64,000 nt of DNA, taken from Cyclobacterium sp. (GTDB taxonomy: Bacteria; Bacteroidota; Bacteroidia; Cytophagales; Cyclobacteriaceae). The first letter of the stretch is position 1; each line of letters begins with the position of its first letter. Made by a program: the position numbers and the translations under genes. Location: assembly GCF_014762705.1 (NCBI RefSeq), contig NZ_JABURL010000097.1:1-64000 (forward strand), written 5' to 3'. The notes below the pieces were generated by a model that worked only from the letters and a program-made list of their open reading frames with translations, was not told the origin of the DNA and did no database searches. Below are positions 18,435-29,285 of the stretch, in pieces.

Positions 18435-19643
18435 ATGCCTAATAAATCGCTTATTGTTTTGAGCCTCCTGTTTTTTTCTTTTTCACATACCCGTGCCCAG
18501 GACGAATTCAATTACGACGAATCGCTGGTTCCGAACTATTCTCTACCCGATCCATTCGTTTCACAACAAGGAGAAGTGGTTGCGTCTATTCAGGATTGGG
18601 AACACCAAAGAAGAGTTGAGATATTGCGGCTGTTTGAGGACAATGTTTACGGTCAAATTCCCGGAAGTATGGACGAACTCAGTTTCAACCTTGTTTCTGA
18701 AGACAAAGAGGCCATGGACGGTAATGCCCATTTGAAAGAAATTGACATTCGGGTAGCGCGCAATGGAGGCTCAATTTCAATGAGGCTGATTCTTTTTATT
18801 CCAAAAAATGCTATTAAACCTGCACCAGTATTTCTATTGATCAACCACCGTGATCCGGAGAATATTGATCCTACCCGAAAAGTGAAAATGGGCTTTTGGC
18901 CTGCAGAGGCTATTGTAGAAAGGGGATTTGCAGCAGCTACCTTTCATGTTAAGGATGTCTCGGATGACAACAACGACACCTTCAAGGAAGACATCCTTCA
19001 AACTTTGTACCCCGAGCAACTTGAAAGGGAAAATGGCATGAGGGGCCTTGGTGCCTGGGCCTGGGGAGCCATGAGGGCCATGGACTACTTTGAGACAGAT
19101 CCACAGATTGATGCCAAAAAAGGCGCTGTGGTAGGTCATTCCAGGGGAGGAAAAGCATCTCTCTGGACCGGAGCGCAGGATGCCCGCTGGGCCATTACCA
19201 TTTCCAATAATTCAGGTTGTGGTGGGGCAGCTTTGTCCAGAAGAAGGTTTGGGGAAACTATCAGGCGTATCAATACCAATTTCCCCTATTGGTTTACGGA
19301 CAATTTTGACCAATACAATGATCAGGAAGACCTTCTGCCTCTGGATCAGCACCTGCTTATTGCCTCTATTGCTCCCAGAGCAGTATATGTAGCCAGTGCC
19401 TCCGAAGACCAGTGGGCAGACCCCAAGGGGGAATATCTTTCCCTGGTCCTTGGCACAAGAGTGCATCGGGAAATCTTCCAGATGAATGGCAATTTACCAG
19501 CAGATCTACCGGAAGTGGAATCCCCTATTCATTTACCTTATGCCGGACATCACATTCGTGAAGGAAAACACAACCTTACTCCCTATGATTGGGAGCAATA
19601 CATGGATTTTGCGAGCCGTCTTTATGGATTAGCCAATGAGTAA
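18435..19643 (+). CDS. CE15-like glucuronoyl esterase (secreted)
   Basis: 402 residues from the ATG at 18435, chosen because it begins a clean signal peptide (MPNKSLIVLSLLFFSFSHTRAQ) and earlier starts fall in a terminator. The alpha/beta-hydrolase nucleophile is S236 in GHSRGGKASLWTGAQD. The flanking ISNNSGCGGAALSRRRFGE block and the late HHIREGKHN with catalytic-type H379 match bacterial carbohydrate esterase family 15. These cleave ester bonds of 4-O-methyl-glucuronate side chains of xylan to lignin or other groups. An acid residue is likely in SEDQWADPKGEY. It overlaps the mannonate dehydratase gene by 8 bases, linking uronate release to uronate catabolism. Confidence 0.88.
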   Translation: MPNKSLIVLSLLFFSFSHTRAQDEFNYDESLVPNYSLPDPFVSQQGEVVASIQDWEHQRRVEILRLFEDNVYGQIPGSMDELSFNLVSEDKEAMDGNAHLKEIDIRVARNGGSISMRLILFIPKNAIKPAPVFLLINHRDPENIDPTRKVKMGFWPAEAIVERGFAAATFHVKDVSDDNNDTFKEDILQTLYPEQLERENGMRGLGAWAWGAMRAMDYFETDPQIDAKKGAVVGHSRGGKASLWTGAQDARWAITISNNSGCGGAALSRRRFGETIRRINTNFPYWFTDNFDQYNDQEDLLPLDQHLLIASIAPRAVYVASASEDQWADPKGEYLSLVLGTRVHREIFQMNGNLPADLPEVESPIHLPYAGHHIREGKHNLTPYDWEQYMDFASRLYGLANE

Positions 19644-20763
19644 AAACAGAAGATCGTTTTTGAAAAAGGCCGGTGGACTTGCAGGAATGGGACTAACCGG
19701 TCCCCTGGATTTTCACCTTCCCGGTGCGGTAAGGTCAGCCGCTTACCTAAGAGACCTGGGCATGCAACTCTGTCTTGCGTATTTCTGGGGGATTGAAGAA
19801 TGGAAAACAGCACTGGCCAGACAAATGGATGTAACGGGTGCAGTAGGAGGAATTAATCCGAATATGGCTGGTCTAAACAGTCAAAAGCCTTGGTCCAGGA
19901 AAGTAATTCGGGGAGTAAAGGAAGCATGGAAAAAGGAAGGGCTCACCTTGACCGTTATCGAAGGTCCCCCTTCTTTGGGGACCAGGACAAAATTAGGACT
20001 AGAGGGAAGGGATGAAGAAATTTCCAATTTCATCACTTTAATGAAAAACCTGTCTTTGGAAGGAATAGATACCATCTGCTACAATTGGATGCCTGTAATC
20101 AGTTGGGCCAGAACCGATATGGAAAGAAAAGGAAGAGGCGGTGCTCTGGTAAGTGCTTTTGATATAGAAGATATTAAAGATAAACCCTTGATCAGTGATT
20201 ATGGCGAATTGAGTCATGAACGGATGTGGGACAATCTCCAATACTTTTTAGATGCCGTAATACCGGAAGCAGAAAAATATAAAATAAAATTGGCACTTCA
20301 CCCTGATGATCCTCCCATATCCCATATTCAGGGAATTCCCAGAATAATGACTTCAGTAGATGCCTTCAAAAGGTTGTTGGACATGTACCCCAGTTTCTTC
20401 AATGGTATTACTTTTTGTCAGGGAAGTTTTGCTTCAATGGGGGATAAAGATAATGAGGTAGACATACCTTCAGCCATTCGGTATTTTGGTCAAAATGAAG
20501 CCATCCATTTTGTTCATTTCAGGGATGTGAAAGGGGATAAGAATAACTTTGAAGAGACCTTCCATGATGAGGGGAAAACAGATATGTTTGCTGCCATGCA
20601 GGCCCTGAAAGACATCAAATTCAGGGGACCCATTCGGCCTGATCATGTGCCCACAATGGCAGGTGACAGCAATGAAAAACCTGGCTACAGTACCATTGGA
20701 ACATTATATGCCATAGGCTATATCAGGGGCCTGATGGAAGGAGTAGGAAAAAGCAGTCATTGA
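19636..20763 (+). CDS. uxuA: Mannonate dehydratase with Tat-like N-terminus
   Basis: 375-residue TIM-barrel enzyme that converts D-mannonate to 2-keto-3-deoxygluconate in glucuronate catabolism. Metal-ligand blocks are all present: LALHPDDPP, ITFCQGSF, HFVHFRDVKG and RPDHVPTMAGD. Unusually for a cytoplasmic pathway enzyme, the N-terminus MSKNRRSFLKKAGGLAGMGL resembles a twin-arginine signal, so it may be exported. It overlaps the CE15 esterase gene by 8 bases. No uxuB or kdgK lies nearby. Family assignment is strong; location is inferred. Confidence 0.92.
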   Translation: MSKNRRSFLKKAGGLAGMGLTGPLDFHLPGAVRSAAYLRDLGMQLCLAYFWGIEEWKTALARQMDVTGAVGGINPNMAGLNSQKPWSRKVIRGVKEAWKKEGLTLTVIEGPPSLGTRTKLGLEGRDEEISNFITLMKNLSLEGIDTICYNWMPVISWARTDMERKGRGGALVSAFDIEDIKDKPLISDYGELSHERMWDNLQYFLDAVIPEAEKYKIKLALHPDDPPISHIQGIPRIMTSVDAFKRLLDMYPSFFNGITFCQGSFASMGDKDNEVDIPSAIRYFGQNEAIHFVHFRDVKGDKNNFEETFHDEGKTDMFAAMQALKDIKFRGPIRPDHVPTMAGDSNEKPGYSTIGTLYAIGYIRGLMEGVGKSSH

Positions 20764-20928
20764 GAAAACCCAAAATTGCTTGAAATCAGACACTTTGTAG
20801 TAGTTTTCAAATTCACCATAGCGGATTTGCCTCCATCTCCAAGCTTCCAGATTTTCATGCAATTCCACCCTTTTCAGATATTCGAAACTGGTTTCCAAGA
20901 AACCAATTGTATGGTCCGGGTTGAACCA
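20764..20928 (-). pseudogene. Coding-like remnant in frame after the propeller gene's stop
   Basis: Directly after the TGA at 20929-20931 the same minus-strand frame continues for about 55 codons (WFNPDHTIGFLETSFEYLKR, then WRWRQIRYGEFENYY, ending near WVFS) into the 3' end of uxuA. Composition and codon choice look protein-like. The family is not recognised. It could be the tail of a former gene or a C-terminal extension cut by a stop. Confidence 0.3.
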
Positions 20929-22194
20929 TCAGGTACCAACTATATCTGAAATATCCAGGTAGTACATCTGCCGGCTGCCTTCATGGGTGGAATCAAAAAA
21001 CACCCTTCTCCCCTGTTGATCACAACGTGGATGCAGGTCACAACGCCACTCACCTACAAATTGCTCCGGAGAATGAAATTTGCCCAAAACAACCTTTTGA
21101 TCGCTTGGAATATGGTACAGGTATAAGGTAATATTTCTGTCTTTGTCCGGATAGGTATCATTCAATACCCATTCTTCATTGGTATGAGGCACATAGGTGT
21201 TGTGCCCGTTTCTGTCCATGGCCTCCTTACCTACCAACTCCATTTCTTCGGTTTTGTCTTTAATTAACCAAAACCCTGCCTGCTTTCCTATAGGACGAGT
21301 CCATACAAAAATGTGCTTTGGGTCTCTCCACACAAAATGGGAAGAATTTCCAGAAGGGTCAGCCACATAAAGGTCTTTCCCCCGGGTATTTACGGTAATC
21401 ATTCGGGTAATAAACCCGGTCCTTGCCATGACTTGATTCTCCAGAATTTCCGGCCGCCATCGGTGAAGGAACAATATGCGATTGGAATCAGGACTTACCA
21501 AAAGGTGATTAAACCAATGCCAATTGTCAGAAACATCATTGCCCAAATGTGGTATTGCTGCCAAATCTGCCAAACTCAATAAATCCTTTGTGCGCCCTGT
21601 TTTTAAATTCATGGTGTACAGGCCTATTTCATCCGGTGCTTTAACAGATTGAAAGGGATCTGTAACAGCTGCATAGCCATACCCCGGGCGCAGGTTTTGG
21701 ATCCTGTTGAAGGCCGTTCCTACCGCAAAGGCCCCATTAGGTGCCAGGGTATATATCGGCTTGGGCAGTATACGGGAAGTTTCATTGCGAACATCATAAA
21801 TCCGGCTTACATATTGCCCATTTTCAATATCATTCCAGATTACCTCTTCTGATGAACCGGGAATCCATTGCAACATGCAGGATTGCTGCCAGCTCCAGGC
21901 CCCTGATTCTCCAATCTTCTTCCAGTGATTGTCATTTTCCAAATCAATCAACCCAATTTCCAGTTTATCCGTTTCTTTAGGGGACCTTCCCTCAAATCCA
22001 ACCCGGCATCCCAAAGCAAAGCGACCAGTTGGATCGATTTGCCATTTGTCATAATAACCAAACCAATGCCCGTGAGGACCTTCGGTAATGGGTACAGGCT
22101 TTTTATACAATGGAGAGGAAATCCATTTAGGGGCAAAACCCATGGAAAAGCTTAGCAATAAACCGGATTTGACAAAATCTCTTCTATTTATCAT
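20929..22194 (-). CDS. Secreted beta-propeller protein with Tat-like signal, unknown substrate
   Basis: 421 residues. The N-terminus MINRRDFVKSGLLLSFSMGF is Tat-like. The body shows repeated WD/TolB-like blades with D-P-x-G-R turns (QIDPTGRFALG, VSPDSNRILFLHRW, CDQQGRRVFFDSTHEG). The His/Tyr-rich entry GPHGHWFGYYDK and the late RCDLHPRCD recall the architecture of oligogalacturonate lyase-type propellers (PL22), but the family's metal-site His set was not proven. Its neighbourhood of uronate genes makes a role in sugar-acid polymer handling plausible. It is convergent with uxuA and divergent from the ceramidase-like gene. Confidence 0.7.
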   Translation of the reverse strand: MINRRDFVKSGLLLSFSMGFAPKWISSPLYKKPVPITEGPHGHWFGYYDKWQIDPTGRFALGCRVGFEGRSPKETDKLEIGLIDLENDNHWKKIGESGAWSWQQSCMLQWIPGSSEEVIWNDIENGQYVSRIYDVRNETSRILPKPIYTLAPNGAFAVGTAFNRIQNLRPGYGYAAVTDPFQSVKAPDEIGLYTMNLKTGRTKDLLSLADLAAIPHLGNDVSDNWHWFNHLLVSPDSNRILFLHRWRPEILENQVMARTGFITRMITVNTRGKDLYVADPSGNSSHFVWRDPKHIFVWTRPIGKQAGFWLIKDKTEEMELVGKEAMDRNGHNTYVPHTNEEWVLNDTYPDKDRNITLYLYHIPSDQKVVLGKFHSPEQFVGEWRCDLHPRCDQQGRRVFFDSTHEGSRQMYYLDISDIVGT

Positions 22195-22608
22195 CGTTGA
22201 TTTTTTGATTTAATCCAAATATAAGGGTTTCCCCAAATCCTTGCAGGATGAATTTTTGGCCTAGGTTGGCAATTCTGAATGATTTATTTTTCAGCCATAA
22301 ACCTTGATAGATTATTGAATAGTTAAAACCATCACTAAATATTGCGAGTCTATTGGCTGTCAGTACCCACTGTTTTAGCCTTTCTTTGCTGGAAACAAAA
22401 CTTCTGAAAAGAATTTTATATACCTGCGCCAGGACTGGTTAAATTGGTATTTTAACCAATAATTTTCCCATATTAGTGAATTGAAAAGAAAATAAAAAAA
22501 TTTGAAGATTTGTCAAAAAACGGAATAAATAAAATTTCAATTTCACTTACTGACATTCATTTGGTGGTCCTTTTGGAAAAGAGGTCGTATTATGTATAAA
22601 TTTTATAA
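22195..22608. other. Divergent intergenic region with one strong dyad
   Basis: 414 AT-rich bases between the minus-strand propeller gene and the plus-strand ceramidase-like gene. No ORF or RNA gene is supported. The one notable element is the nested inverted repeat at 22436-22459. TTTTG near 22570 and TAAATTTT just before 22609 are weak promoter-like strings. Confidence 0.55.
22436..22459. promoter_or_regulatory. Candidate operator TTGGT-N6-ACCAA within a larger dyad
   Basis: TGGTTAAA (22436-22443) and TTTAACCA (22451-22458) form one perfect 8-bp dyad; TTGGT (22444-22448) and ACCAA (22455-22459) form a second with a 6-base centre. The inner pattern resembles UxuR/ExuR-type GntR operators (TTGGTATACCAA) but with a wider centre. 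It lies between divergent genes. Confidence 0.4.
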
Positions 22609-24174
22609 ATGAAAACCTGGATAAAATACACCCTGTTCTTTTTGGCATTTGGCCTACTGTTGATTTTTATTTACGGCTCCTACCAGTTCAGGGATCGCCA
22701 TAAAGGTTATTGGCTGGATCTTAGCATTAAAAATGAACAGCCTTCCGCGCTACAGGCCGGATTCGCCAAAGCAGAAATCAGTCCGGTAAACTTTGATACC
22801 TGGACAGATGCCAATGGAGATGCCCGTTTCAATGAGGCCGATGGGGATAAATACCAGGATCTCAACGAAAACGGGAAATTTGACCCGATTTGGATAGCAG
22901 GATTTCACCAAAATAAACCTGCCAGCGGTATCAACGATCCATTGTGGGCAAGGACAATGGTTTTGGATGATGGCAAATCTAAATTAGGTCTTTGCGTCAT
23001 TGATATGATTGGCTTTGGAAATGATGAGGTTATCAGTCTAAGGAAAAAACTACTGGAAATGACTGATTTAGATCACCTCATTATCAGCAGCACCCATGTT
23101 CATTCTTCACCTGATATGATGGGTATGTGGGGGCCTGGCCCCTTTACCAGAGGAGTAAATGAGAATTACCAGCAACTGGTTTTTGATGGGATAGAGAAAT
23201 CCGTGCTTGCTGCCAATGAAAGTCTTAAACCGGCAAAACTTAAATTTGCCGTCAATGAACGGGACGCAGCACATTTGGTGGGGGACAGCAGAGAACCAAT
23301 AATCTATGATGCTGCAATACGAATCATGCAGGTAGAGGAATTGGAAACCGGCCAAACCCTGGGAATGCTGTTAAATTGGGGCAATCACCCTGAAACATTA
23401 TGGGCCGATAATACCCTGATCAGTGCTGATTTCCCTCATTACTGGCGGCATTATATGGAGGAAGGCATCCATTTAAAAGATTCCGTGGTTCATCAGGGAT
23501 TGGGGGGCGTGGCGATTTTTTTGAATGGCGCTTTGGGTGGATTAATGACTACCCGTCCAAATGACCCGGTAGCAGAACCTTTTACAGGAGAGCAAATCAG
23601 CAAAGCCTCCATTCAAAAGATTGATGCACAGGGAAAATCATTGGCTAAAATTTCCTTTGAAACGATGAAACTTGGAATGGACAGTATTTCTGAAGGAAGT
23701 ATTGACCTGAGGGCAAAAACTGTTAAATTACCGATGACAAACAAGCTGTTTCGGCTGGCCGCATTTGTAGGTGTTTTCGATCGTGGCTTTGTCGAATGGG
23801 GAAAGGTCAGGTCTGAGGTCAATGCCTGGAAAATAGGCCCTGCCTCATTTGTCCACGTTCCGGGAGAGCTGTATCCGGAAATTTTAAATGGAGGAGTGGA
23901 ATCGCCAGATGGCGGTGATTTTGGGATAGATCCGGTAGAAGTTCCGGCTATCAGAAGCCAAATGCCAGGGAAGTACCGGTTTTTCAGTGGTATGTCGAAT
24001 GACATGATTGGCTATATTGTCCCAAAAAGTCAATGGGATGAAAATCCACCATTTACCTATGGTAAAGAAAAAGCCCCTTATGGGGAAATCAATTCCCTGG
24101 GTCCGGAAACGGCTCCCATTTTGCACCGCGAAACCCTGAATATCCTGAAAGAGCTCGGGAGTTCATTAAAATGA
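22609..24174 (+). CDS. Neutral/alkaline ceramidase-like hydrolase, membrane anchored
   Basis: 521 residues. An N-terminal membrane helix (about residues 8-24) anchors the protein. AGFAKAEISP opens the neutral ceramidase N-terminal domain, and ISSTHVHSSPDMMGMWGPG carries the likely zinc-binding histidines. A later LNWGNHPETLW block adds another conserved His. Between them, about residues 60-95 insert two calcium-loop-like stretches (DANGDARFNEAD and DLNENGKFDP) of the EF-hand or dockerin kind. The C-terminal immunoglobulin-like domain of full ceramidases appears reduced. Many such bacterial proteins act on lipids or other amides, so ceramide as substrate is only a family inference. Confidence 0.8.
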   Translation: MKTWIKYTLFFLAFGLLLIFIYGSYQFRDRHKGYWLDLSIKNEQPSALQAGFAKAEISPVNFDTWTDANGDARFNEADGDKYQDLNENGKFDPIWIAGFHQNKPASGINDPLWARTMVLDDGKSKLGLCVIDMIGFGNDEVISLRKKLLEMTDLDHLIISSTHVHSSPDMMGMWGPGPFTRGVNENYQQLVFDGIEKSVLAANESLKPAKLKFAVNERDAAHLVGDSREPIIYDAAIRIMQVEELETGQTLGMLLNWGNHPETLWADNTLISADFPHYWRHYMEEGIHLKDSVVHQGLGGVAIFLNGALGGLMTTRPNDPVAEPFTGEQISKASIQKIDAQGKSLAKISFETMKLGMDSISEGSIDLRAKTVKLPMTNKLFRLAAFVGVFDRGFVEWGKVRSEVNAWKIGPASFVHVPGELYPEILNGGVESPDGGDFGIDPVEVPAIRSQMPGKYRFFSGMSNDMIGYIVPKSQWDENPPFTYGKEKAPYGEINSLGPETAPILHRETLNILKELGSSLK

Positions 24175-24226
24175 CACACCCATGAAATCGATAGTAAAAT
24201 CCAACCCCTAATTTAATCCAGAGACC

Positions 24227-24682
24227 ATGTCTAAAGCTCCTGACAACATTGCCGCATACCTGGAATCCGTACCCGAGAGCAGGAAAAATGCCTTCACAAA
24301 ATTGAGAAATACAATCAAAAATCATCTTCCTGAAGGTTTTGAAGAAACTATCAGTTATGGGATGATTGGCTATGTGGTTCCACTGGACAAATACCCCAAG
24401 GGGTATCATGCCGACCCGAAATTGCCCTTACCCTTTCTAAATCTGGCCAATCAGAAAAATTATATAGCCCTTTACCACCTCGGGTTGTATACCAATGAGG
24501 CCCTACTGAGCTGGTTCAGGGAGGAGTACCCCAAACACAGTAGCAGAAAACTGGATATGGGAAAAAGTTGTATCAGGTTCAGGCAAGCTGATGCCATTCC
24601 CTATGAGCTCATTGGACAGTTGTTGGAAAAAATATCTATGGAAGAATGGATCATGAGTTATGAAAAGGGGCAAAAAAAATAG
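24227..24682 (+). CDS. DUF1801 domain protein
   Basis: 151 residues of the DUF1801/YdhG-like fold. Typical landmarks are RKNAFTKLRNTIKNHLPEGFEETISYGMIGYVVPL near the start, KNYIALYHLGLY in the middle and MGKSCIRFRQADAIPYELIGQLL toward the end. It is a small soluble cytoplasmic protein with no established activity; some relatives are linked to iron or stress responses. It starts 52 bases after the ceramidase-like gene and ends at a bidirectional terminator shared with GAPDH. Confidence 0.88.
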   Translation: MSKAPDNIAAYLESVPESRKNAFTKLRNTIKNHLPEGFEETISYGMIGYVVPLDKYPKGYHADPKLPLPFLNLANQKNYIALYHLGLYTNEALLSWFREEYPKHSSRKLDMGKSCIRFRQADAIPYELIGQLLEKISMEEWIMSYEKGQKK

Positions 24683-24709
24683 GGTTGAAATAAATTCCAA
24701 CCCTATTTT
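24671..24709. terminator. Bidirectional terminator between DUF1801 gene and GAPDH
   Basis: AAAATAGGGTTG (24677-24688) pairs with CAACCCTATTTT (24698-24709) across a 9-base loop. An A8 tract on the left gives a U-run for the minus-strand GAPDH transcript; a shorter T4 serves the plus strand. Confidence 0.85.
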
Positions 24710-24728
24710 CAACTATTGAAAGCTAATT

Positions 24729-26388
<1,660 letters not shown>

Positions 26389-27426
26389 TTAAACCTTATA
26401 GTATTCGACCAGATTGCCGTCAAAACCAGCAACCTTTTCTACCAATTTGTTCCTGGTAGCGGTATCAAAGGCTTTGAAATTCCTGGCAAGTCCAATTTTT
26501 TCCTCAAGCATTTCTGCATTATCGGCACCGGTGATCAACACACTAATTGGCAATGACCAGGAAAAATAAACGGCTTCTGCTACTGTTAAGGCATTGGGGA
26601 TGATTTTTGGTTTGTCACCATGGTTAAAATGGGAAGTCCCCCCAAAAAAGCCTCCATTGGCAAGCGTCTTCATGGCCATTGGTGCCATTTTCTTTTCTAC
26701 CAGTTTGGGCATCACATTCGTAATGAAACTCTTGTAATTTGGATCAAATGCGTTAATTGGCATTTGACATGCCTGAAGCAAATCCGTACTGTCTAACATC
26801 CTGAGGTGGGCATTGAAATCAGAATGCCCTGAAAAGCCTACATACCTCACTTTTCCACTCTCCTGAGCCTTCCTAACCACATCCAACACTCCGTTTTGAA
26901 TCCTTCCATCCACATCACCGGGACTGGTCACTGCATGAATCAACCATAGGTCCAAATAATCCGTTTTCATGCGTTTCAGGGTGCCCTCCAGATGGGCTTC
27001 AGCTGTATTGCCATTCCTGGCGGTAGTTTTGCTTTGAATAAAAGCGACATCCCGGTATTTGGGTGTCAGGAACTGCCCATATCTACGTTCCCCGGTACCG
27101 TTTCCATAAGACTCCGCATTATCAAAAAACCTTATCCCCCCTGCTATTGCCATCTCAATGGTCTTTTCAGCTTCCAATTCTGACATTCTTGCAATATGGG
27201 CCCCTCCTAATCCAAGCATGGTCACGGCCTCACCTGTACTTCCAAACTTTCTTTGGGGAAGTAAATCTCCCCATTTATCCTTCAGAATAAATTTCCCCAT
27301 TTTGGTTTGCTCAGATATGGCAGCCCCATGCAGGTCTGAAAAATGCATGGGCAACATGATACCTGCGGTCAGACCCGCAAGTGATTTTAAGAAGGAGCGC
27401 CTGTTTTTGTCATTTCCGGTATTCAT
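26389..27426 (-). CDS. Aldo/keto reductase with Tat-like signal
   Basis: 345 residues. The N-terminus DKNRRSFLKSLAGLTAGIML is Tat-like, implying periplasmic export. The AKR barrel follows: FGSTGEAVTMLGLGGAHI, the catalytic-Asp and Tyr region FFDNAESYGNGTGERRYG, the Lys strand IQSKT, and the His strand DLWLIHAV. The C-terminal NADPH-binding segment is AFDPNY...VYFSWSLPISVLITGADN. Substrate unknown. It is the last gene of a minus-strand group, 11 bases after the TonB receptor. Confidence 0.87.
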   Translation of the reverse strand: MNTGNDKNRRSFLKSLAGLTAGIMLPMHFSDLHGAAISEQTKMGKFILKDKWGDLLPQRKFGSTGEAVTMLGLGGAHIARMSELEAEKTIEMAIAGGIRFFDNAESYGNGTGERRYGQFLTPKYRDVAFIQSKTTARNGNTAEAHLEGTLKRMKTDYLDLWLIHAVTSPGDVDGRIQNGVLDVVRKAQESGKVRYVGFSGHSDFNAHLRMLDSTDLLQACQMPINAFDPNYKSFITNVMPKLVEKKMAPMAMKTLANGGFFGGTSHFNHGDKPKIIPNALTVAEAVYFSWSLPISVLITGADNAEMLEEKIGLARNFKAFDTATRNKLVEKVAGFDGNLVEYYKV

Positions 27427-27437
27427 TTTTCTTTGGG

Positions 27438-29285
27438 TTAAAATTCAACATTAATTCCTGCGGTCACATTTATCCCTGGCATGGGATAGCCATTTTCCAA
27501 TTGATAGGCAGTATCAAAAAGGTTTTTGGCCAACACATAACATTTTACCTCTTCCAATAACTGATAGCCCAGGTTGATATTCAAAAGCGTGTAATCAATT
27601 GTATTATCCTCCGATTCCGGGCTATTGTTCAATCCAAAAATTTGCTGTACAAAAGGAGCAATTGAAAAATTCCCGATTTTTTTAGTGGCCTGCATGTTCA
27701 GGTGATGTTTTGGAGCGAACAAAACATTGTCAGATACATCGAGAAAATTATAATTGAACACCAAATGAAATTTTTCACTGGGATTATACCGAAGCTGACT
27801 TTCCAGGCCACGGTTCCGGAAGGCTCCGGTATTTCTGTTACTCGGAGGGGCAGTTGAAGGATCTAACTGAATCAGATTGTCTCCCTTGGTATAATAAACC
27901 ACCAGCTCCATTTCCAATTGCCGTCCAGGCATAACATGGGTCAGGCCCATTTCATGGTTCCACATTGTTTCTGGATTCAGTTCCTCATTGGCAGGAGGAA
28001 ACAAGTACAAGTCTACTACAGAAGGACTTCTAAAAGCCTTGGAAGAGGACATTTTAAGCAGGTTCTTCTCGTTTAACGCATAGGTAAAACCAAATCCGGG
28101 GATAGTTGACTTTCCAAATTGAGAATTGTTGATTTCCCTGACTCCCAGGTTTACATGCATCTTTTCCCATAAAGTCTGTTGCATTTGTAAGTATATGTCG
28201 GTTTGGTTTATGCTGTGGGAAACATCCAGGCCAACGGCTGCAGGCGGAGGTAGGGTTTCATTGACCGCCCTTCCTCCAAACCGACTGTGATCTACTCCAA
28301 TCGTAATGGTCTGACCGGGAATCAATTGAAGATTTTGGTAAATATTAAATCCCTGATTGGTATCAGTTGACTCAAATCCGCTTTTAAATTGGTGTTCACC
28401 AAAATTATGGTAAAAAAGGGCTGCTCCTGAAACTTTTTCCCCCTGATTTACAAGTCCCAGTGAAACTCTTCCGCGCAAATAATCTCTTCGGTCGTCAGTT
28501 AATGGCCCCTCCAGTGTTCCCGGATGAAAATAAGTGGCATCAGATAACTGAAAATCAGCAGCAAGGCGAATTTCATCTTTCACCTGAAAATTCAGTTTGT
28601 AAAAAAGTGCATTATTTTCAAAACCATCATTGGCATCGGCTCTGTACCCATTGGTTTTACTGCGGTTCAATGAGAGCAGGGACTGCCATTTCCCTTTCTC
28701 ATAATTTAGTTTCCCGGTGTAGGCTTGGGTGCCAAAACTGCCAAGGTTAGCCCCAATATTGCCAGACCAGCCCGGATTTTCACCTTTATCTGTAATCAGG
28801 TTAATGGCTCCTCCCATGGCATTACTCCCGTATAAGACTGAGGCTGCTCCTCGAATCACCTCTACCCTTTCAATGTCGGAACTGTGGTAAGCATCGGCAA
28901 TCGGATGAGAAAATATACCCATAAATTGCGGTTGCCCATCTATCAAAACAAGGATTCTGTTGTTTGGGGTACCACTGATACCCCTGATGGAAATGTTGCC
29001 CCCAGAACCGGGACCTACTCCGAAGCCCAGTAAAGAACGGTCGTTCAGCAACAAACCCGGAACATGTGGCACCAGGGCCGGAAGCACATTGATTTGCCCG
29101 GATTCCCTGATTTGATTCTTTTCAACAATAGAAATACTTGATGAAACCTGTGCAGCTGATCGAGCCATGCGGGTACCAGTAACCACTACCTGCTCCAGGC
29201 CCAAGGTATCCGTATCCTGGCCATGCAAAGGTCCGCTAAGCGCAAAGAACCAAAGTATTATTCCATATAAAGGTCGATTCATCAT
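27438..29285 (-). CDS. TonB-dependent receptor (BtuB/ligand-gated type)
   Basis: 615 residues, so smaller than SusC-type receptors and without a carboxypeptidase-like N-terminal domain. The signal peptide ends about residue 22 (GPLHGQ). A TonB-box-like LEQVVVTGTR precedes the plug (ISIVEKNQIRESGQINVLPA, NISIRGISGTPNNRILVLIDG, IERVEVIRGAASVLYGSNAMGGAINLIT). The rest is a 22-strand-type barrel ending in the usual aromatic-terminated strand (TAGINVEF). Organisation resembles cobalamin or siderophore receptors. It overlaps the phosphoribosyltransferase gene by 4 bases, suggesting that the imported ligand is a nucleobase or vitamin-like base. Confidence 0.92.
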   Translation of the reverse strand: MMNRPLYGIILWFFALSGPLHGQDTDTLGLEQVVVTGTRMARSAAQVSSSISIVEKNQIRESGQINVLPALVPHVPGLLLNDRSLLGFGVGPGSGGNISIRGISGTPNNRILVLIDGQPQFMGIFSHPIADAYHSSDIERVEVIRGAASVLYGSNAMGGAINLITDKGENPGWSGNIGANLGSFGTQAYTGKLNYEKGKWQSLLSLNRSKTNGYRADANDGFENNALFYKLNFQVKDEIRLAADFQLSDATYFHPGTLEGPLTDDRRDYLRGRVSLGLVNQGEKVSGAALFYHNFGEHQFKSGFESTDTNQGFNIYQNLQLIPGQTITIGVDHSRFGGRAVNETLPPPAAVGLDVSHSINQTDIYLQMQQTLWEKMHVNLGVREINNSQFGKSTIPGFGFTYALNEKNLLKMSSSKAFRSPSVVDLYLFPPANEELNPETMWNHEMGLTHVMPGRQLEMELVVYYTKGDNLIQLDPSTAPPSNRNTGAFRNRGLESQLRYNPSEKFHLVFNYNFLDVSDNVLFAPKHHLNMQATKKIGNFSIAPFVQQIFGLNNSPESEDNTIDYTLLNINLGYQLLEEVKCYVLAKNLFDTAYQLENGYPMPGINVTAGINVEF

